Below, piece by piece: positions 29,323 to 37,934 of a stretch of 64,000 nucleotides of DNA. Numbering within the stretch: position 1 is the first letter of the stretch; each line of letters starts with the position of its first letter. Source of the stretch: Caulobacteraceae bacterium (GTDB taxonomy: Bacteria > Pseudomonadota > Alphaproteobacteria > Caulobacterales > Caulobacteraceae). Made by a program: the position numbers and the translations under genes. Location of the stretch: assembly GCA_947475465.1 (NCBI GenBank), contig CANJLK010000001.1, forward strand, positions 62,001-126,000. Reading direction: 5' to 3'. Under the pieces are notes generated by a model. That model made no database searches. It worked only from the letters and a program-made list of their open reading frames with translations, and was not told where the DNA came from.

Positions 29323-29814
29323 TCGGCCGCATGAACAATTGAATCCCAAACACGGCGTAGAAGGATCATCGATCCATCGCCGAACGGCGTTTCACCCGCA
29401 GGTTTAGCAGAGATGATTGCCGATTTGACGAGCAGGCGCAACGTCGGCTCCGACGCGCGCCGGGTCCGAGATCTGTGCACTGGGCCCGGCCGATGCGCGC
29501 ATGGGGCGGTTCCGCCCCTGCCAATTCCGGAGACGCCTGCGGAATTCGATTGACCGTACTTTCCAGGAAAAATACCGTCCGATTGGTTGAATTGCTGTGG
29601 CGGACCGCACCCAACGATGTGCTTCGCCCGGTGTCGCGGGGATGGTTTTGCGTCCCTGAGGGTCGGTGGTGGGGCGAAGTGAGTGCGCTGCGGGGGGCTC
29701 CGGTGCGCCTCGTCTTCCACGCCCAACGGCTCCGAAATGCATTCTCAACTCAGCAAGGTACGGATGAATCCGATGTTGCTGACATTGGGGTAACAAGAAC
29801 TTTCGGAGGCGGGG
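29323..29814. other. Intergenic region between divergent TetR and KstD-like genes
   Basis: About 490 bases without a convincing gene; the short frames here lack coding character. It holds an inverted repeat at 29523-29546, the odd palindrome TTTCCAGGAAA at 29560-29570 flanked by ACCGTAC and ATACCGT, and a TTGACC that could be a -35 box at 29549. GGAGG lies just before the KstD-like ATG. The segment probably contains both divergent promoters and operator sites. Confidence 0.5.
29523..29546. promoter_or_regulatory. Inverted repeat AATTCCG-N10-CGGAATT
   Basis: Perfect seven-base arms with a ten-base spacer lie about 270 bases upstream of the KstD-like gene and 200 bases upstream of the TetR gene. 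This is a possible dimeric operator for the divergent pair. No T run follows, so a terminator is less likely. Confidence 0.35.
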
Positions 29815-31530
29815 ATGGAAGAATTTGATCATGTGGCCGATGTGGTCGTCGTGGGCTCGGGCGGCGGCGGGATGGCCACGGCCTTCACCGCGGCGAACAA
29901 CGGCCTGGACGTGCTGATGATCGAAAAGGCCGAGGTCTACGGCGGCAACAGCGCCCTTTCCGGCGGCGGCGCCTGGCTTCCTAACGCACCGATGTTCCAG
30001 CGCCTCGGTGAGACCGACGACAAGGAACATCTGTTCAAATATCTCCAGACCATCGCCCCCAATGTGAAGCCCGAGCGTCACCGCCGGTTCATCGAGGAAG
30101 CGCCGAAGCTGGCGGAGTCCTACGAGGCGACCCGCTATTTCGACGGCGGGAAGGGCTACTACTGGGGCAAGGGCTACTCGGACTACCACCCCAAGAAGGG
30201 CGGCAATCCCAAGGGGCGCGGGTTGTGGCCGCAACCCATCGACGAAAGCAAGCTCGGCCCCGAGGTGTTCCAGCGTCGGGGCCAGGGCCGCAAGGGCCGG
30301 CTCGAGGGCACTCCGCCCGGCATGTGGATGACCAGCGACGACCTGCACGATCTGATCGCGCTGCGTTGGGGCACGATCAAGGGGCCCAAGATGTTGCTGA
30401 CGCTGGCATGGCGCAGCCTGCTGGCCAACCTGCTCGGGCTTAAGATGGTCACTAGCGGCGGAGCGCTGATTGCCCGGCTGCGGGCGATGATCAAGGACGC
30501 CGGCGTACCGCTGTGGCTGAACACGCCGCTGAAGGATCTGATCCAGGACGAAAGCGGCCGGGTGGTCGGCGTCCTGGCGGAGAGGGACGGCAAACCCTAC
30601 CGCATTGGGGCCCGCCACGGGGTCGTCCTGGCCATGGGCGGCTTCGAGGGCGACCACGCCAAGCGGGCCAAGTATCAGCCTGACGCGCACCATTCCGGCA
30701 CCCAGGGCAGTCCCGACAACACCGGCGACTGGATCGCGGCAGCCGAGAAGGTCGGCGCGGCCTTCGACCTGATGGACGACGCCTGGTGGATGCCGGCTAT
30801 GCGCCTGCTGCCCGACACGGCGACCGGCATCGTCCCGGAGCGTCAGTATCCGCACCAGTTCATCGTCAACCAGGCCGGCCAGCGCTACCTCAACGAGTCG
30901 CAGCCCTACACTGACTTCGGCCACGACATGATCGCGGCCAACAAGGCGGGCGCCGGCACTTTCCCCTCCTACATGATCATCGACCAGTGGGCGTGGGATC
31001 ACTACTTCTTCCGCGGCCTGCCCGGCCGGCCCATGCCCAAGGCGTGGCTCGAGGGCGGCACCGTGCAGAAGGCCGATACGCTTGAGGAACTGGCCAAGAA
31101 GATCGGCGTGCCGCCGGAAAACCTCGTCGCCACCGCCAAGCGCTGGAACGAGATGGCGCGCAAGGGCGTGGACGAGGACTTCAACCGCGGCCACGACGCC
31201 TACAACAACTACTACGGCAACCCGTCCTACAAGAACCCGAACATGGGCGAGGTGAAGAAGCCGCCGTTCTACTCCATGCAGATCGTGCTGAGCGACCTGG
31301 GGACCAAGGGCGGCATGCTCACCGACGAAGAGGCGCGCGTGCTGCGCACCGACGGATCGGTGATCACGGGCCTCTACGCCGTGGGAAATTGCTCTGCCGC
31401 GGTGATGGGCAACAGCTATGCCGGTCCGGGCGCGACACTCGGCCCGGCCATGACCTTCGGCCGCGTGGCCGCCAACCATATCGCCCAGCAGGCTCGTCTG
31501 AACCGGCCGGCCGAAAAGGTCAGCGCCTGA
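29815..31530 (+). CDS. FAD-dependent 3-ketosteroid 1-dehydrogenase-like oxidoreductase
   Basis: A 571-residue flavoprotein of the FrdA/KstD family. FAD binds at VVVVGSGGGGMATAF, with a typical YGGNSALSGGGAW loop. Counterparts of the KstD active-site residues can be placed: Tyr124 (SDYHP), Tyr365 (NESQPY) and Tyr535 with Gly539 (SYAGPGATLGP). In characterised KstD these remove C1/C2 hydrogens from 3-ketosteroids. Related enzymes act on other cyclic ketones, so the substrate is inferred. GGAGG precedes the ATG. A strong terminator follows, so it may be a single-gene transcript divergent from the TetR gene. Confidence 0.87.
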   Translation: MEEFDHVADVVVVGSGGGGMATAFTAANNGLDVLMIEKAEVYGGNSALSGGGAWLPNAPMFQRLGETDDKEHLFKYLQTIAPNVKPERHRRFIEEAPKLAESYEATRYFDGGKGYYWGKGYSDYHPKKGGNPKGRGLWPQPIDESKLGPEVFQRRGQGRKGRLEGTPPGMWMTSDDLHDLIALRWGTIKGPKMLLTLAWRSLLANLLGLKMVTSGGALIARLRAMIKDAGVPLWLNTPLKDLIQDESGRVVGVLAERDGKPYRIGARHGVVLAMGGFEGDHAKRAKYQPDAHHSGTQGSPDNTGDWIAAAEKVGAAFDLMDDAWWMPAMRLLPDTATGIVPERQYPHQFIVNQAGQRYLNESQPYTDFGHDMIAANKAGAGTFPSYMIIDQWAWDHYFFRGLPGRPMPKAWLEGGTVQKADTLEELAKKIGVPPENLVATAKRWNEMARKGVDEDFNRGHDAYNNYYGNPSYKNPNMGEVKKPPFYSMQIVLSDLGTKGGMLTDEEARVLRTDGSVITGLYAVGNCSAAVMGNSYAGPGATLGPAMTFGRVAANHIAQQARLNRPAEKVSA

Positions 31531-31569
31531 CGCCAGAGACCGGCGTCCGCGAACGGGACAACAAAGATG

Positions 31570-31605
31570 GGCCCCTGCCGCTTCAACCGGCGGCAGGGGC
31601 CTTTT
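31570..31605 (+). terminator. Rho-independent terminator
   Basis: A perfect 12-base stem (GGCCCCTGCCGC / GCGGCAGGGGCC) with an eight-base loop is followed directly by TTTT, 40 bases after the stop of the KstD-like gene. It is the clearest terminator in the window and separates that gene from the GPH-type transporter. Confidence 0.88.
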
Positions 31606-31740
31606 CCGTACTGGCGGGCGAAAGCCGAACGAATATAAACCGGAGGTCGCCAGGTCCGCCTCCGCGCACCGAAGGCGCCGCACAGAGACAACAGCTTCGA
31701 CAGTGGTCTAGAAGGCGCTGGGCGGGGTGAGGGAAGACAG

Positions 31741-33195
31741 ATGGTAGAAGCCTCAATCGAGAAGCCGGCCGAGCCGCACAAGGCGGGGTTCCTCGCCCGG
31801 GTGTTCCGTCGTGGCGATCCTGAGAACCTGTCTTCCGGCCAACTCGTCGCCTTTGGCCTGCCCTACATCCCCTACTGGGCCATGCTGGGGCCGGTGGGCC
31901 TGTTCCTGGCGCCGTTCTATACCGGCCAGCTTGGGGTGACGCTTACGTCGTGGGCGATGATCCTGGGCCTCTCGCGGATCGTCGACATGGCCACCGACCC
32001 GATCGTCGGCATGCTGTGCGACCGCTTCCCCAGCCGATGGGGCCGCCGCCGCCATTGGCTGGTGATCTCGACCCCGATCGTCATGCTCTCCTGCGCGATG
32101 CTGTTCACGCCGCAGTATTTCACGGAAAAGCCGGCGTTCTGGTACGTGCTGCTGGCGACCATCCTCTTCAATTTCGCCACGACCCTGCAGAACCTCAACG
32201 CGACGGCCTGGGGCGGCGAACTGTCGACCCGCTACACTGAGCGCACTCGCATCATGGGCTGGCGCTCCGGCGTCGGCGCGGTCGCGCGCCTGACCGCTTT
32301 CGGCATCCCCGCCTACATGGAGCTGCTCGATCCCACGGCGACCACCGGTGACAAGCTCCATGCGCTGATGTGGGCTGCGGTGATCCTGCTGCCGCTGACC
32401 GTGCTGATCGCCATCGTCTCGGTGCCGGAAAAGCCGGTTGAGGTCCTGCCCCACGCCGAGCGGCCGACATTCACGCCGCTGGAGATCCTGCTCACCCTGA
32501 AGCGGATGTTCACCAACAAGTATCTCGGATGGCTGCTCCTGGTGGACGTGCTGCAGGCCGGCCCGACGGCCGTCAAGGCAGCGCTCTTCGTCTTCTACGT
32601 GTCCTACATCATGAAGGCGCCGGGCCTGTCGGCGACCCTGCTTCTGGCGGTCTATGCGGCCACGGTCCTCAGCACGCCGATCTGGATGTTTTTCGCCAAG
32701 GGACGCGAGAAGCACCGGCTGCTGGCCATCGCCGTGCTGCTGTACGGCTGTTCGCAGGCGACCATGCTGTTCTGGGGACCGGACCAGCTGTTCTTCTTCA
32801 TTGTCGCGATCGCCGTGAATGGGGCGATGAACGCCGGACCGGCCTTCCTGATGCAGTCGATCATGGCCGATATCGTCGACTCCGACACCGTGCTGAGCGG
32901 CAAGCAGCAAACCGGCGCCTTCTTCGCCGTCCTGGAGACCACCACCAAGCTGGCGCCGGCCCTGGTGGTGATCGCGATCTTCCCCATGCTGCAGCACTTC
33001 GGCTTCGACCCGACTGGCAAGCACAACACGGCGGACTCGCTCAACGCCATGCGGATCACCTTCGCGTTGGCGCCGACCATTCCGGTGCTGCTGGCGGGTG
33101 TCCTGCTGTGGAACTTCCCGCTCGGCTCGAAGAAGCACGGTGAACTGCGCGCCGAAATCGAGTCGGCGCGCGCGAGCCGCAGAAAGCCTCACTGA
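31741..33195 (+). CDS. MFS transporter, GPH (glycoside-pentoside-hexuronide):cation symporter-like
   Basis: A 484-residue membrane protein of the MFS_2/GPH type. It shows FGLPYIPYWAMLGPVGLFL in helix 1, MATDPIVGMLCDRF and RWGRRRHWL, the conserved loop with cation-binding acids and the arginine-rich turn. In alphaproteobacteria such carriers also import non-sugar substrates near catabolic clusters. Its place between the KstD-like gene and an exported hydrolase suggests uptake of the region's growth substrate. This is inference. Confidence 0.88.
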   Translation: MVEASIEKPAEPHKAGFLARVFRRGDPENLSSGQLVAFGLPYIPYWAMLGPVGLFLAPFYTGQLGVTLTSWAMILGLSRIVDMATDPIVGMLCDRFPSRWGRRRHWLVISTPIVMLSCAMLFTPQYFTEKPAFWYVLLATILFNFATTLQNLNATAWGGELSTRYTERTRIMGWRSGVGAVARLTAFGIPAYMELLDPTATTGDKLHALMWAAVILLPLTVLIAIVSVPEKPVEVLPHAERPTFTPLEILLTLKRMFTNKYLGWLLLVDVLQAGPTAVKAALFVFYVSYIMKAPGLSATLLLAVYAATVLSTPIWMFFAKGREKHRLLAIAVLLYGCSQATMLFWGPDQLFFFIVAIAVNGAMNAGPAFLMQSIMADIVDSDTVLSGKQQTGAFFAVLETTTKLAPALVVIAIFPMLQHFGFDPTGKHNTADSLNAMRITFALAPTIPVLLAGVLLWNFPLGSKKHGELRAEIESARASRRKPH

Positions 33196-33363
33196 TCGAG
33201 AAGCGGATCGGGGTCCCGTCCGGGCGCCCTTTCCCACCCGCGCGTCCAAGCTTTGCTTTTGGGCTCCGGGGTGCTTTCCTGCCTCCAGCGCCGCCAGAAG
33301 CGGCGCGGACAACGAAATCAGAGACGCATCCAGGCGTCCGGTTCGAACAGGGAAGAGACGATC

Positions 33364-35280
33364 ATGACCCAGGAACACACCCGCAATCCGGGCCCACGCC
33401 TTAGCCGGCGTCAGGCGATCAAGGTCGGCGCCGGCGGCATGGCGCTGGCGGGCGCCGGAGCTTCGCCGAGCCTGGCCGAGGAGGCCCGGGTTTCGAAGTT
33501 CGGCGTCTACGGCGGCTTTTCCCGAGAGGCCTACGACGGCTGGGTGCGCACCTCGGTCTATGTGCCGATGCGCGATGGCGTGAAGCTGGCGGTCGACATC
33601 TACAGGCCAACCAAGAGCGGGAAGCTGCACGTCGGGCGCCTGCCGGTGGTGTGGCAACCCAAGCGCTACCAGCGCGCCATCATCGAGCCGGACGGTTCGC
33701 TGGTCACCGTCATGTCGGGTTCGCCCACCAACCTGGCCGCCGAGATCGAGCACCAGAGCGCGGTCAAGCTGGTTCGCCATGGCTACGTCGTGGTCTCGGT
33801 CGACCGCCGGGGAAGCGGATCCTCCTCTGGCGTGCGCAGCGAACAGAGCGATCCCAAGGACGCCGTTGACGGTTACGACGTCACCGAGTGGCTGGCGAAG
33901 CAGTCCTGGAGCACCGGCAAGATCGGCATGTTCGGCGCCTCCTATGAAGGCGAGATGCAGCTGCGGGTGGCGGGCACGGCGCCGCCGCACCTGAAGGCGA
34001 TCATGCCGGAGGTCTCGCCCTTCGACTGGTACTGGACCGTGGCGCCCGGCGGCATCGTCCGGACCTCGCAGGTGAATTTCGCGACGTCGCTGCTCAAGCA
34101 GGACACCGATCCCAACAACGGCCCTGTCGACGACGACAAGGACCGCGCGCAGCTGAAGGCGGCGCTGGCCGGTCACAAGGCGGGCAACGACTACTCCGGC
34201 CCCGGCGGCAAGATACCCTTCTGGGACTCGAAGAACCCTGTGACGGGCGAGCGCCATTGGATGGTCCGGCACGGCGGCAATTTCGCGCCGAAGGCCGCCA
34301 AGTCTGGGATCGCCGTCTATCACATCACCGGCTGGTTCTCGAACGTCTCGGTCCACCAGCTGACCTGGATGGTGAACCTCAAGGGCACGCCCCAGAAGCT
34401 GCTGATCGGGCCCTGGGCGGCCGGCGGCGCCGTGACCCAGGACGATCGCGCCCTGGTGGCGGTCGAGGCGCTGCGGTTCTTCGATTACTGGCTGAAGGGC
34501 GTACAGAACGGCATCATGGCCGAGCCCGCCATCCACTCCTCGATCCCCAGCTCCCACACCCGCGACGGCGCGCCCTTCAAGGGCATGTCCGCCGCCTGGC
34601 CAAGGCCCGACGAACAGCGCACGGAGTTCTTCTTCCAGGGCGGCTCAAGCGGCACGGCCAAGTCGGTCAACGACGGCAAGCTTGCGCGGGCCAAGCCCGC
34701 CAAGGCCGGCAAGGATGACCTGCAGGTGCGCTACGACTGCTGGTACAAGGGCGGCTGCGAGCCGGCGGGGGCCGGCAAGGCCCCGGTCAACCACGCGGAC
34801 TTCGACGCCCAGGGACTGACCTACACCACCGAGCCGCTCGACCACGACGTCGAGATCACCGGTCACGGCCAGGCCAGGCTTTGGGTCAGCTCGACCGCCG
34901 ACGACGGCGACTTCTTCCTGAAGGTCCAGGACGTGGATCCGGACGGCGCGTCGACCTACATCGCCCAGGGCACGCTGCGCGCCTCGCACCGCAAGCTGGG
35001 CAAGCCGCCCTACGATTACATGGGCCTGCCCTACAACACGAGCCGGGAGGCGGATGTGGCGCCCTTGCGCAAAGGTGAGCCGAACGAGATGCAGTTCGCC
35101 CTGTTCCCGGTTTCCTACATCGTCCGGAAGGGTCACCGCATCCGGGTGACGATCACCGGTTCGGACCTCGACACCGGCCCGTCGCCCCAGGTCAGCCCGG
35201 CGCCGGTCATCACGATTCACCGATCAGCTAGCCACCCATCCTCAGTGACCTTGCCAATCATTCCGAAGCGAAAGGCCTGA
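33364..35280 (+). CDS. CocE/NonD-family hydrolase, catalytic Asp and His apparently replaced
   Basis: A 638-residue protein of the X-Pro dipeptidyl-peptidase/cocaine-esterase family. A twin-arginine-like signal (SRRQAIKVGAGGMALAG) predicts export. The alpha/beta hydrolase domain has Ser193 in GASYEG. The jelly-roll C-terminal domain is recognisable (VSSTADDGDFFLKVQDVDPDG). Where the family has GW[YF]D and GPWxH, this protein reads GWFS (Ser326) and GPWAAG (Ala353). The triad acid and base therefore seem absent. It may be inactive, a binder, or use other residues. The ATG at 33364 is the family start. Confidence 0.85.
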   Translation: MTQEHTRNPGPRLSRRQAIKVGAGGMALAGAGASPSLAEEARVSKFGVYGGFSREAYDGWVRTSVYVPMRDGVKLAVDIYRPTKSGKLHVGRLPVVWQPKRYQRAIIEPDGSLVTVMSGSPTNLAAEIEHQSAVKLVRHGYVVVSVDRRGSGSSSGVRSEQSDPKDAVDGYDVTEWLAKQSWSTGKIGMFGASYEGEMQLRVAGTAPPHLKAIMPEVSPFDWYWTVAPGGIVRTSQVNFATSLLKQDTDPNNGPVDDDKDRAQLKAALAGHKAGNDYSGPGGKIPFWDSKNPVTGERHWMVRHGGNFAPKAAKSGIAVYHITGWFSNVSVHQLTWMVNLKGTPQKLLIGPWAAGGAVTQDDRALVAVEALRFFDYWLKGVQNGIMAEPAIHSSIPSSHTRDGAPFKGMSAAWPRPDEQRTEFFFQGGSSGTAKSVNDGKLARAKPAKAGKDDLQVRYDCWYKGGCEPAGAGKAPVNHADFDAQGLTYTTEPLDHDVEITGHGQARLWVSSTADDGDFFLKVQDVDPDGASTYIAQGTLRASHRKLGKPPYDYMGLPYNTSREADVAPLRKGEPNEMQFALFPVSYIVRKGHRIRVTITGSDLDTGPSPQVSPAPVITIHRSASHPSSVTLPIIPKRKA

Positions 35281-35283
35281 GCC

Positions 35284-36063
35284 TCAAAGCGTGCCGCGAT
35301 AGGCGCCGCCGTCGAGCAGGATGTTCTGGCCGGTGATGAACCCGGCATTGGCGCCGCACAGGAAGGCGCAGAACTGGCCGAACTCCTGCGGCTCGCCGAT
35401 GCGCCCGGCGGGGTTCTCAAGGCCGCGCGCCTTGATGGCCTCGTCCAGGTCGGCCTCGCTCATGCCGGGCTTGCGGGTGTTGCCGCGAATGCGGTCGGTG
35501 TTGAAGGGGCCGGGTAGGAGGCCGTTGATGGTGACGTTCTCGCGCACCGTCTTGCGCGCGATGCCCGCAACGAAGCCGGTGAGGCCGGCGCGCGCGCCAT
35601 TAGACAGGCCCAGCACATCGATCGGCGCTTTTACCGCGGCCGAGGTGATGTTGACGATCCGGCCGAACTTGCGGGCCATCATGCCGTCGACGCTCGCCTT
35701 GATGAGTTCGATCGGGGTCAGCATGTTGGCGTCCAGCGCCTTGATCCAGTCGTCCCGGGTCCAGTCGCGGAAGTCGCCGGGCGGCGGCCCGCCGGCGTTG
35801 TTGACCAGGATGTCGATGTCGCCTGCCGCCTTCAGCGCGGCCTCGCGGCCCTGCGGCGTCGTGATGTCGCCCACGACCTCGGCCACGTCCACGTCCGGAT
35901 AGACTGAGCGGATATGCGCCGCGGTGGCGGCCAGCGCCTCGCCGCCGCGCGCCGTGATCGTGACGTGAACGCCCTCGGCGGCCAGGGCGACGGCGCAGGC
36001 GCGGCCCAGTCCCTTGCTGGAGGCGCATACCAAGGCGCGGCGGCCGCGAATTCCCAGATCCAT
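35284..36063 (-). CDS. SDR-family oxidoreductase, non-canonical (SxxxR) branch
   Basis: A 259-residue short-chain dehydrogenase/reductase. The cofactor loop is CASSKGLGRAC, with NNAGGPPPG and the C-terminal GQNILLDGG. At the YxxxK active site it reads SNGAR, a replacement of both Tyr and Lys. A divergent 3-oxoacyl-ACP-reductase-like SDR branch has this pattern (LSNxxRxGLxG), so it is probably a natural subfamily rather than decay. Its reaction is unknown. It converges on the CocE-like gene with a three-base gap, and the MaoC pair lies upstream on the same strand. Confidence 0.87.
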   Translation of the reverse strand: MDLGIRGRRALVCASSKGLGRACAVALAAEGVHVTITARGGEALAATAAHIRSVYPDVDVAEVVGDITTPQGREAALKAAGDIDILVNNAGGPPPGDFRDWTRDDWIKALDANMLTPIELIKASVDGMMARKFGRIVNITSAAVKAPIDVLGLSNGARAGLTGFVAGIARKTVRENVTINGLLPGPFNTDRIRGNTRKPGMSEADLDEAIKARGLENPAGRIGEPQEFGQFCAFLCGANAGFITGQNILLDGGAYRGTL

Positions 36064-36099
36064 CGTCGACCTCCCGTTGTTCCTGTCAGCCCGCCCAGA

Positions 36100-36483
36100 T
36101 CAGCGGCGCAGCATGGTCGCCTTGGCGCCGATGGCCGTGGCGCCGCCCTCGACCTTGAGCCAGGCGTCGCATTCAACGCGATCGCCCGCAACCTCGGTGA
36201 TCACCCCGCCGGATTCGACCTTGTCGCCCCCGCGCACACTCGCCAGGAACTTGCAGTCGAAGGCGGCCAGCCGATAGCCGGGAAAGGCCGCCAGCAGCAT
36301 GTCCATCACGTAGGCGACGTTGTTGGGGCCCTGGTTGATCACCCGGTCGCCAAGCCCGGCCGCCGCCGCGGCCTTGGGGTCGAGGTGTATCGGATTGGGG
36401 TCGCGCAGCACCCGGGCGATCACGTGCATCGGCGCGGCCTCGACCGTCAGGACGCGGGTCGGGAGATTGTCACCGGGGTTCAT
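36100..36483 (-). CDS. MaoC-like hydratase subunit (catalytic hotdog)
   Basis: A 127-residue hotdog-fold protein. The hydratase-2 motif is present as RDPNPIHLDPKAA, containing the catalytic Asp and His. The ATG at 36483 overlaps the stop of the upstream hotdog gene (ATGA), so the two are translated together. A longer frame runs to 36528 but only inside that gene. Paired short MaoC proteins form heteromeric enoyl-CoA hydratases for bulky substrates such as steroid side-chain CoA esters (ChsH1/ChsH2 type). This parallel is structural reasoning only. Confidence 0.85.
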   Translation of the reverse strand: MNPGDNLPTRVLTVEAAPMHVIARVLRDPNPIHLDPKAAAAAGLGDRVINQGPNNVAYVMDMLLAAFPGYRLAAFDCKFLASVRGGDKVESGGVITEVAGDRVECDAWLKVEGGATAIGAKATMLRR

Positions 36484-36902
36484 GCTGCAGTCTCGCCACG
36501 GCGGGGAAGCACCCATTCGTTGATGCACGACAGGACCTGACCGGCCTGGTCCGACAAGGTCAGCCGATAGGTCAGGAGGTCCATGGCCCCGAAGGTGCGG
36601 CTGGGCTTGCGGACCAGGGAAAGGATTTCGCCGCCCACGTCATATTCCTGGTCGACCATCAGGTCGCGGGCGTATTCGACCTTGCTGGTGGCCATCATCG
36701 GCCCGTCCTTCACGTCGAAGTCGCACATGGCGCAAAGGTCGCCGACGCTGATGCCCATCTCGCACTGGGTGGCGATGTAATAGAAGATCGGGTGCGCGCG
36801 GCCGTCCGGGTCGGGCGGCGAGCCGACCGCCTGGCGCAGGTCGGCGTCTTCCTCGCGGGTGATGCGGTAGCGTCCGCCTGGGAATTTGAACTGATCAACC
36901 AT
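36480..36902 (-). CDS. MaoC-like N-terminal hotdog subunit (FAS1-type dehydratase domain)
   Basis: A 140-residue protein of the N-terminal MaoC/FAS1-like dehydratase type. It starts MVDQFKFPGGRYRITREED and continues with HPIFYYIATQCEMGISVGDL and SKVEYARDLMVDQEYDVGGEI. It lacks the Asp/His hydratase motif, which sits on its partner at 36100-36483. The two genes overlap at ATGA and probably encode one heteromeric hydratase. Start codon ATG at 36902; a divergent SnoaL-like gene begins at 37080. Confidence 0.83.
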   Translation of the reverse strand: MVDQFKFPGGRYRITREEDADLRQAVGSPPDPDGRAHPIFYYIATQCEMGISVGDLCAMCDFDVKDGPMMATSKVEYARDLMVDQEYDVGGEILSLVRKPSRTFGAMDLLTYRLTLSDQAGQVLSCINEWVLPRRGETAA

Positions 36903-37079
36903 GGCGCTGCCTTAGCACTGGCGCGAAGGCCCGATCAATCGACCCTGCGTTTGACTGGAGGCCGCCATGCCTGCCCGTAGGTTCGGTTGACCGCCAAGCA
37001 GCGGCTGCATAAGGACCTTGGGAAGCGCTTGAGATCGCCGCAGCGGCGCGGCGCAACCATCGGCGCCTGGGCGAGGAAC

Positions 37080-37922
37080 ATGCAAGATCCGCTGAACCGG
37101 AAGAGCGCGTCCGAGACGATCGCCGTCTTCCGCCGCTACGTGACCGACTACGTCAACCGCCACGATTTCTCGGTCATCGGCCAGTTCATGACCGACGACT
37201 ACACCCTGGACTCCTCCGGGTTTCAGGTCACCGGCCGTGACGGCGACTACCAGGCCGCGGTGGCCCGCCAGCTGCAGCAGTTTCCCGGCCTGGTCTTCAC
37301 GCCCCACGAAATGGTCAATGTCGGCAACCGCATCGCCATCCGCTTCACCGAACATGGCGCCTCGATGAAGCACGACGGCCGCCGGGCGGCCTGGCCCAGC
37401 ATCGCCATCTACGAGGTCCGTGACGGCCTGCTGGCCCGCTGCGCCATCGAACAGGACTACCAGTCGCGCAACCGCCAGTTGGACACCGGCGTGACTGTGA
37501 CGCCCGACCCGCCGGCGGTCGCGCCATGGGATACGCCCGAAAGCGCGCCCAATCCGGCGGCCGAAAAGGTGGTCCTGGACTGGCTCTCCTCGAGCGCCTT
37601 CCTCGACACGGCCGGCGTGCAGGTGGACGATTCCCGCGCCACCGGCGTCGTCGAGCGGATCGTCGACAAGGGCTCGGTGGAGATTCTGGACATACTCTCC
37701 GGCGGGGACAGCGTCGGCTTCCACGCCATCCAGACCGGTGTCCTGGCGGATGATTTCGCCACCGAATTCAAACCCCAGGCCGGCCAACCGGTGAAGATCC
37801 ACCTGAGCGGGCTCGTCACCCTCAGCGGGGGGCAGGTCACGCGGGGCAATGTCATCCGCGACCGGTACGGCCTCTATCGCAAACTCGGCCGGGCGGCGAA
37901 AGCCGCCGCGCCGGCCAACTAA
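37080..37922 (+). CDS. SnoaL-like protein, probable two-domain
   Basis: A 280-residue protein whose first half (about 10-140) has a SnoaL/NTF2-like pattern: FRRYVTDYVNRHDFSVIGQFM, then YEVRDGLLARCAIEQDY. The second half seems to repeat the fold more weakly (VLDWLSSSAFLDTAG...SGLVTLSGGQVTRG). Function is unknown; SnoaL folds act as isomerases, cyclases or dehydratases. The ATG at 37080 is taken because the conserved part begins after it and GAGGA lies just upstream. The frame is open to 36987. The SDR gene follows after 12 bases, so the two are co-transcribed. Confidence 0.75.
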   Translation: MQDPLNRKSASETIAVFRRYVTDYVNRHDFSVIGQFMTDDYTLDSSGFQVTGRDGDYQAAVARQLQQFPGLVFTPHEMVNVGNRIAIRFTEHGASMKHDGRRAAWPSIAIYEVRDGLLARCAIEQDYQSRNRQLDTGVTVTPDPPAVAPWDTPESAPNPAAEKVVLDWLSSSAFLDTAGVQVDDSRATGVVERIVDKGSVEILDILSGGDSVGFHAIQTGVLADDFATEFKPQAGQPVKIHLSGLVTLSGGQVTRGNVIRDRYGLYRKLGRAAKAAAPAN

Positions 37923-37934
37923 GGAACGCCCGCC

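Noticed and set aside
29404..31683. A 759-codon minus-strand frame opposite the KstD-like gene.
   Set aside because: Composition is typical of an antisense shadow, and the sense protein has complete flavoprotein motifs.
31753..34557. A 934-codon minus-strand frame opposite the GPH transporter and CocE-like genes.
   Set aside because: It spans two real genes and an intergenic gap and has no domain content.
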